DNA of 64,000 bases. Source: Antitrichia curtipendula (lineage: Eukaryota; Streptophyta; Bryopsida; Hypnales; Leucodontaceae). Where the stretch lies: assembly GCA_951230915.1 (NCBI GenBank), contig OX579637.1:6138001-6202000 (forward strand), given 5' to 3'. Below the pieces are notes generated by a model that saw only the letters and a list, made by a program, of their open reading frames with translations, was not told where the DNA came from and did no database searches. Shown one piece after another: positions 60,600 to 64,000 of the stretch (the first letter of the stretch is position 1; every line of letters starts with the position of its first letter). A program made the translations under genes and the position numbers.

Positions 60600-61480
60600 A
60601 TCTCCCTAATTAGTGAATATAATGGTCATCATGTGTGAAAAGGTGGCACCATCATTAGTGGCGTCAACTCTAGCTGCTCTACTCTTGCTCCCGTTGGCAC
60701 CTCCCTCCCAAGCTCTCCTTCGCTTCTCAGTCTTCTGCCGTCGCCTTCTTGCTGCAGCAACGTTGGAGGAGGTTTCGTTTCGGTTTGCACGTTTCCGCGG
60801 TCTGGATTTGGTGGCTCCTCTTTGGTTGCGGTTGCTGCGAGTTGCCTGCTTGAGTGGGAGATCTATTTTTTCTTCGCTTCGTGGAGGCGCTTCACTGTTC
60901 AGTGCGGGAATCAGTGCGTGATTTTGAGAGTTCTGTTTCCGGACCTAGCATGCGGTCAAGGCGAGTGAGTTTGTGAGAGCCTGCTTCGGAGAGTGTGTGA
61001 TTCTGAAGAGTTGGAAACCTTGGAGGTAATGTTTTCGAGAGTCTTCAACCTAGAACGCCGGGAGCGGTCGACGCTAGTGGGCATGGCAAGGTGTGAAGTT
61101 TAGGACGAAGGAGCTTTGGAAAGGCACGGAGGCGTGTGAGCAAGAGCGTGCGCACATCGTGGAGGTGCGTGAGCAGGGTGTGAGGCGCGTGAGTACACTA
61201 TCGGTAAGTGTTTCTAATCTGATTCTGCCAGGTCTTTCGTCGGGTCAAGTACTGTGATTTGCGGTGGTTGATGGTAGAGTCATGAAGGTCCCTATCCTTC
61301 AGAATGTTAGGCATTCCACGGTAGCTCCAATTCCAAGCTATAGTATCAACAACCCGGGTTACATTCTCAGTTTCCATACGTGCAGAATGTATCCCAGCCT
61401 ACAGAAGTTAAGCCTCAAAATTGCCCTCAAAATTACCCTAGTTGGCAGCTTTGCCGTTCTTGTCCTGTTTGCCTGCTGTT
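60600..61480 (+). promoter_or_regulatory. GC-rich island, possible promoter and leader of the right-edge gene
   Basis: An abrupt rise in GC and CpG within AT-rich DNA, with many GTGAG and GGAGG motifs. An ATG frame at 60613-60921 is open but Leu/Ala/Arg-rich without a recognisable domain. Placement 1-2 kb upstream of the spliced exons suggests a promoter and 5' untranslated region. Evidence is compositional only. Confidence 0.35.
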
Positions 61481-62476
61481 CGTGATTGCTTGAATTGCAA
61501 AACTTACCACTAATTACAATCAGTTCAAATTTCTTTTATACGCACTCAGTGCCTCGTAGGAAGTGTGCAATGTTTCACTGCAAAGAGCATGAGTACTAGT
61601 TCACCGTGTTTACTAGTATTATGTGCATATTGCGTGAGTTCATCACCTTCTTCAACGATTTCATTTTTCCAGAGCTGCCTCCGGGCTAGTCATTGCTTGA
61701 ATTGTTGGTTTGAATGATCCGACGTGCTTGCTGCCTAGTAAGTGTCTGGATATGCGAGCTCTGTAGTTGCAGAACAGTACAGACTAGTCCGTAATCACAT
61801 TTTCTTCATTTAGGGCTTAACAATCTAGTTCATCGACATTTCTCCATTTCTAAAGGTTTAGTTTCTGGAATGGTACTAGCTCTTAGCAAGTCATTTATCA
61901 ATTTGGATATCTTGTGTGCATTCGTAGCCTCTATCTAAGTATTTTGGTTTGATTGCGCCCATTCAAGTTGCTGAAGTAATGCTATGGTAGACAGTACCTA
62001 TTTGAATGAATACAATAAAAATTTCTTTGATGTAGGGTAAGTTACTGAGTTTATCACCTTCTCTTGAAGTGTAGGATTCCAAGACCTACCTCGTGGCTAC
62101 TCATTGTTTGAATTCAGTGAAGAATGAATAGTCATTGCCATTGTGCCATGTACTAGAATGTCTCTGCCTAATATGGTGGGCAGTACCTGTTGAATTGAAG
62201 GTTACAATCCAGGATTTGTGTCACTAGTAATTCAAAACAGTATACCTAAGCACAATTCTAAACCCAGGTTGACTTTGTCCGATATTACCATACTAAATAT
62301 ACTCTTGTTTTGTGCTCTTGAATTCCACCATCATTTTAAAGAAAAACAGAGAAACCAGTGGAATTTGTAAGAGAATAGGATTGACAATGTATACATACGT
62401 TTTGACACCGTAATAACAGTCCACAATTTTTTGGTTGTATACAGGAACGTTATCAAGAGAAGTGGACAACAACGGC
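61481..62476. other. Gene-free stretch (possible leader intron)
   Basis: No coding sequence supported. It could be an intron between the GC-rich leader and the exon at 62477. Confidence 0.3.
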
Positions 62477-64000
62477 CATGGAAACGGAGCAGTGTAAAAA
62501 AACAATTCCGCCGTGGGATGACTCATAAGTTTCTCAACATTAAACCCTCCTCTTGCGCATTTGGACCTAATACCGCGCCACTAGACCAGTTACCGCGCCA
62601 TTGGGCCTTTTACCGTGGATCGGGAGATCTCCAGGTGTAAAGTAGTGACTAAAAACAACCCTGCCAGCTCCCAATAGTGAAGGCTAGGTACTCATTTAAT
62701 AGGCCTGATGTTTAGCCAAAATCAAATGACGAGAGTTGTGCAGTAGGGCCCTTCACGGTGTCGGGATGCTGCTCGAACGCAATGAATTTTGGCTCATAAC
62801 ATCTAGAGATCTCCAGATGGTGCTTCAGTAGCCTCAATTGCGAATGTAGTTTCTTTATCCAGAATCAAATATAGCAAAGACTAGAAAGTCCCATTTGGAG
62901 ATCTCCAGATAGAACACTATAACCATAAATCTGCGGCCGAATTTGCTGTAGAAAATTAGCAGATGGATTCTGGAGTGCAGAACCAAAAGCCAATAGGGAT
63001 ATGTACCGATAGGTCTACTAAATTCATATAATGCTGCATAACATCTAGAGATCTCCAGTTGCGAGTTTCAGACTTGGTCTCAATTTGTCAGGGTTGCCTA
63101 GAATCATATTTGTTTCCAAAGTCATATGAAATTTCTTGAAGACGAACAGGTCGCATCAATGAGAACGCGTAACGCATGATGCTTGCCAATCATCTAGAGA
63201 TCTCTAGTTGCTTCGCTATGAGCATATACTGACTGATGACACTCTCTGGATTCCTGCAGTGGAGAGTTTGTAAAGGAGGGTCCTGAGGACGCATACCCTG
63301 AGAAACTTGCCCCCTTCCACGATGGCTGGGTTCATAAATTCAGCTATCACGGAGATCACCACCCTGCGGTAGTCTTCTGGTGCAAGAGTAGAGTTACCAA
63401 GTGGGGGATTGAATGGAAGAAGAATGACGATGGACAAGTGCGGATCGTTCCAAAACTCATGAATGGCGATAAGGTGCACCCTCAGAGTGGTAAGTATTCT
63501 AATTGTACCTCCTTACTTTCTGATTAGTTGGTTCTCTTGGCGCTTACTAACTGCTGATTGTTTACATGGATCAGTATGGCCGTGCCAAAGTTCTCGAGAT
63601 ATTTCATTCAGAGGAAGCTCAAACGACAAGGCAGAATGCTGCGAAACACATTGTGGAGCAATTTAGCGTACATGGTAGACGGCCACAGCATGTGGCTGAT
63701 ATTGAGGAGGTGTCAGCAGATATAGCAGAGACGCCGTTGAATTCATCTTACAACTTCTCTGAGAGAAGCGAGGATGCAGTGCTCACGTACAACATTACAG
63801 AGGTTAGTTTAATGCATGACATTGTAGCATCTGGAGATCTCCAGATGCTTGGATATAGTTGAGGCAACGAGGCTTCTCTCTAATGTACACGGATTAGTTG
63901 TTGCAAGTTACATCTCCCATACCTTTGGGGCCACCAAAGAAGTTGAAGAATCCGACGAACAAAAAGAGGAAGACCATTGAGCTGTTAATGCCTTCAGATT
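62477..64000 (+). CDS. 5' part of a spliced gene of unknown function (runs off window)
   Basis: Model: first exon 62477-62490 (ATG in a GCCATGG context, METE), exon 63260-63473, exon 63575-63802, exon from 63898 to the edge. Phases fit at every junction if the second donor is AAG|GTGCAC. The protein starts acidic, has an aromatic segment (PFHDGWVHKFSYHGDHH, VVFWCKSRVTKWGIEWK), a helical stretch (QNAAKHIVEQF), a Ser/Glu-rich part and a basic KKLKNPTNKKRKTI that looks like a nuclear signal. Not recognised. Its introns hold the same palindromes as the DDE-like gene, so the two genes may belong to one element family. The first exon is the least certain part. Confidence 0.5.
62619..63210. repeat. 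AGATCT-centred palindromes in first intron of right-edge gene
   Basis: Five copies: about 62619, 62800-62819, 62892, 63042-63061 and 63191-63210, of the CATCTAGAGATCTCCAGATG type. All lie in the proposed intron 62491-63259, none in the exons. Confidence 0.8.
63828..63847. repeat. Perfect AGATCT palindrome in a 95-bp intron
   Basis: CATCTGGAGATCTCCAGATG, a perfect 20-bp inverted repeat, within intron 63803-63897. Confidence 0.9.

Noticed and set aside
60613..60921. 102-codon protein with a hydrophobic start resembling a signal peptide
   Set aside because: No domain, GC-driven Leu/Arg composition and probably part of a 5' leader; kept only as a low-confidence regulatory region.

Overview
The window reads as nuclear DNA of a plant-like (streptophyte) eukaryote. 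It has spliced genes with GT-AG introns, TTTAGGG-type telomere-like interstitial motifs, a hAT transposase with a DUF659-like core, a probable SINE, MITEs and many minisatellites. I see no bacterial, organellar or viral gene set. A moss, fern ally or charophyte alga fits better than a flowering plant, but that is a guess. Nearly all coding sequence here is transposon-borne or transposon-like, and most of it is broken.

Layout. 1-885 is the tail of a hAT transposase. 1166-7691 is a duplicated block with two convergent genes, an atypical kinase-like gene (+) and a small CxxC...H finger protein (-). 8193-9281 is a spliced gene remnant. 9620-13030 (-) is a nearly complete hAT transposase (BED finger, DUF659-like core, dimerisation region) broken by a single stop. 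14793-18080 (-) is a long frame carrying the same CxxC...H-type domain, coiled coils and a RING-H2 finger, punctuated by six in-frame stops. 21954-23021 (+) is a third copy of the finger gene. 28084-38429 holds three direct copies of an unrecognised, gag-like coiled-coil gene, two of which carry a roughly 0.7-kb MITE. 40571-47275 is an inverted copy of the 1166-7691 block. 47901-52920 (-) is a spliced gene with a helix-turn-helix and a GHTHEDID-type acidic core, probably a domesticated or transposon DDE/RNase H-like protein. 62477-64000 (+) is the 5' part of a second spliced gene. The rest is gene-poor and AT-rich with minisatellites.

How the parts may work together. Dense arrays of the motif GTCCG/CGGAC lie 5' of the hAT gene, the RING gene, both kinase copies and all three finger-gene copies. 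The block ends at a CAGGGTTRACAAGACGTCC terminus, which fits the hAT terminal consensus. I infer one family of hAT-type elements in which transposase, kinase-like, finger and RING genes share a cis-acting sequence. Whether the extra genes are cargo or cooperate in transposition cannot be told from sequence.

Two further patterns stand out. Reading frames mostly decay by nonsense substitution. In about a dozen cases a paralogue in this window shows the intact codon, and almost all are C-to-T or G-to-A changes (CGA to TGA, CAG to TAG, CAA to TAA, TGG to TAG or TGA). Separately, an AGATCT-centred 18-20 bp palindrome (CATCTGGAGATCTCCAGATG and variants) occurs about 17 times, only in introns or flanks of the two spliced genes in the right third of the window.
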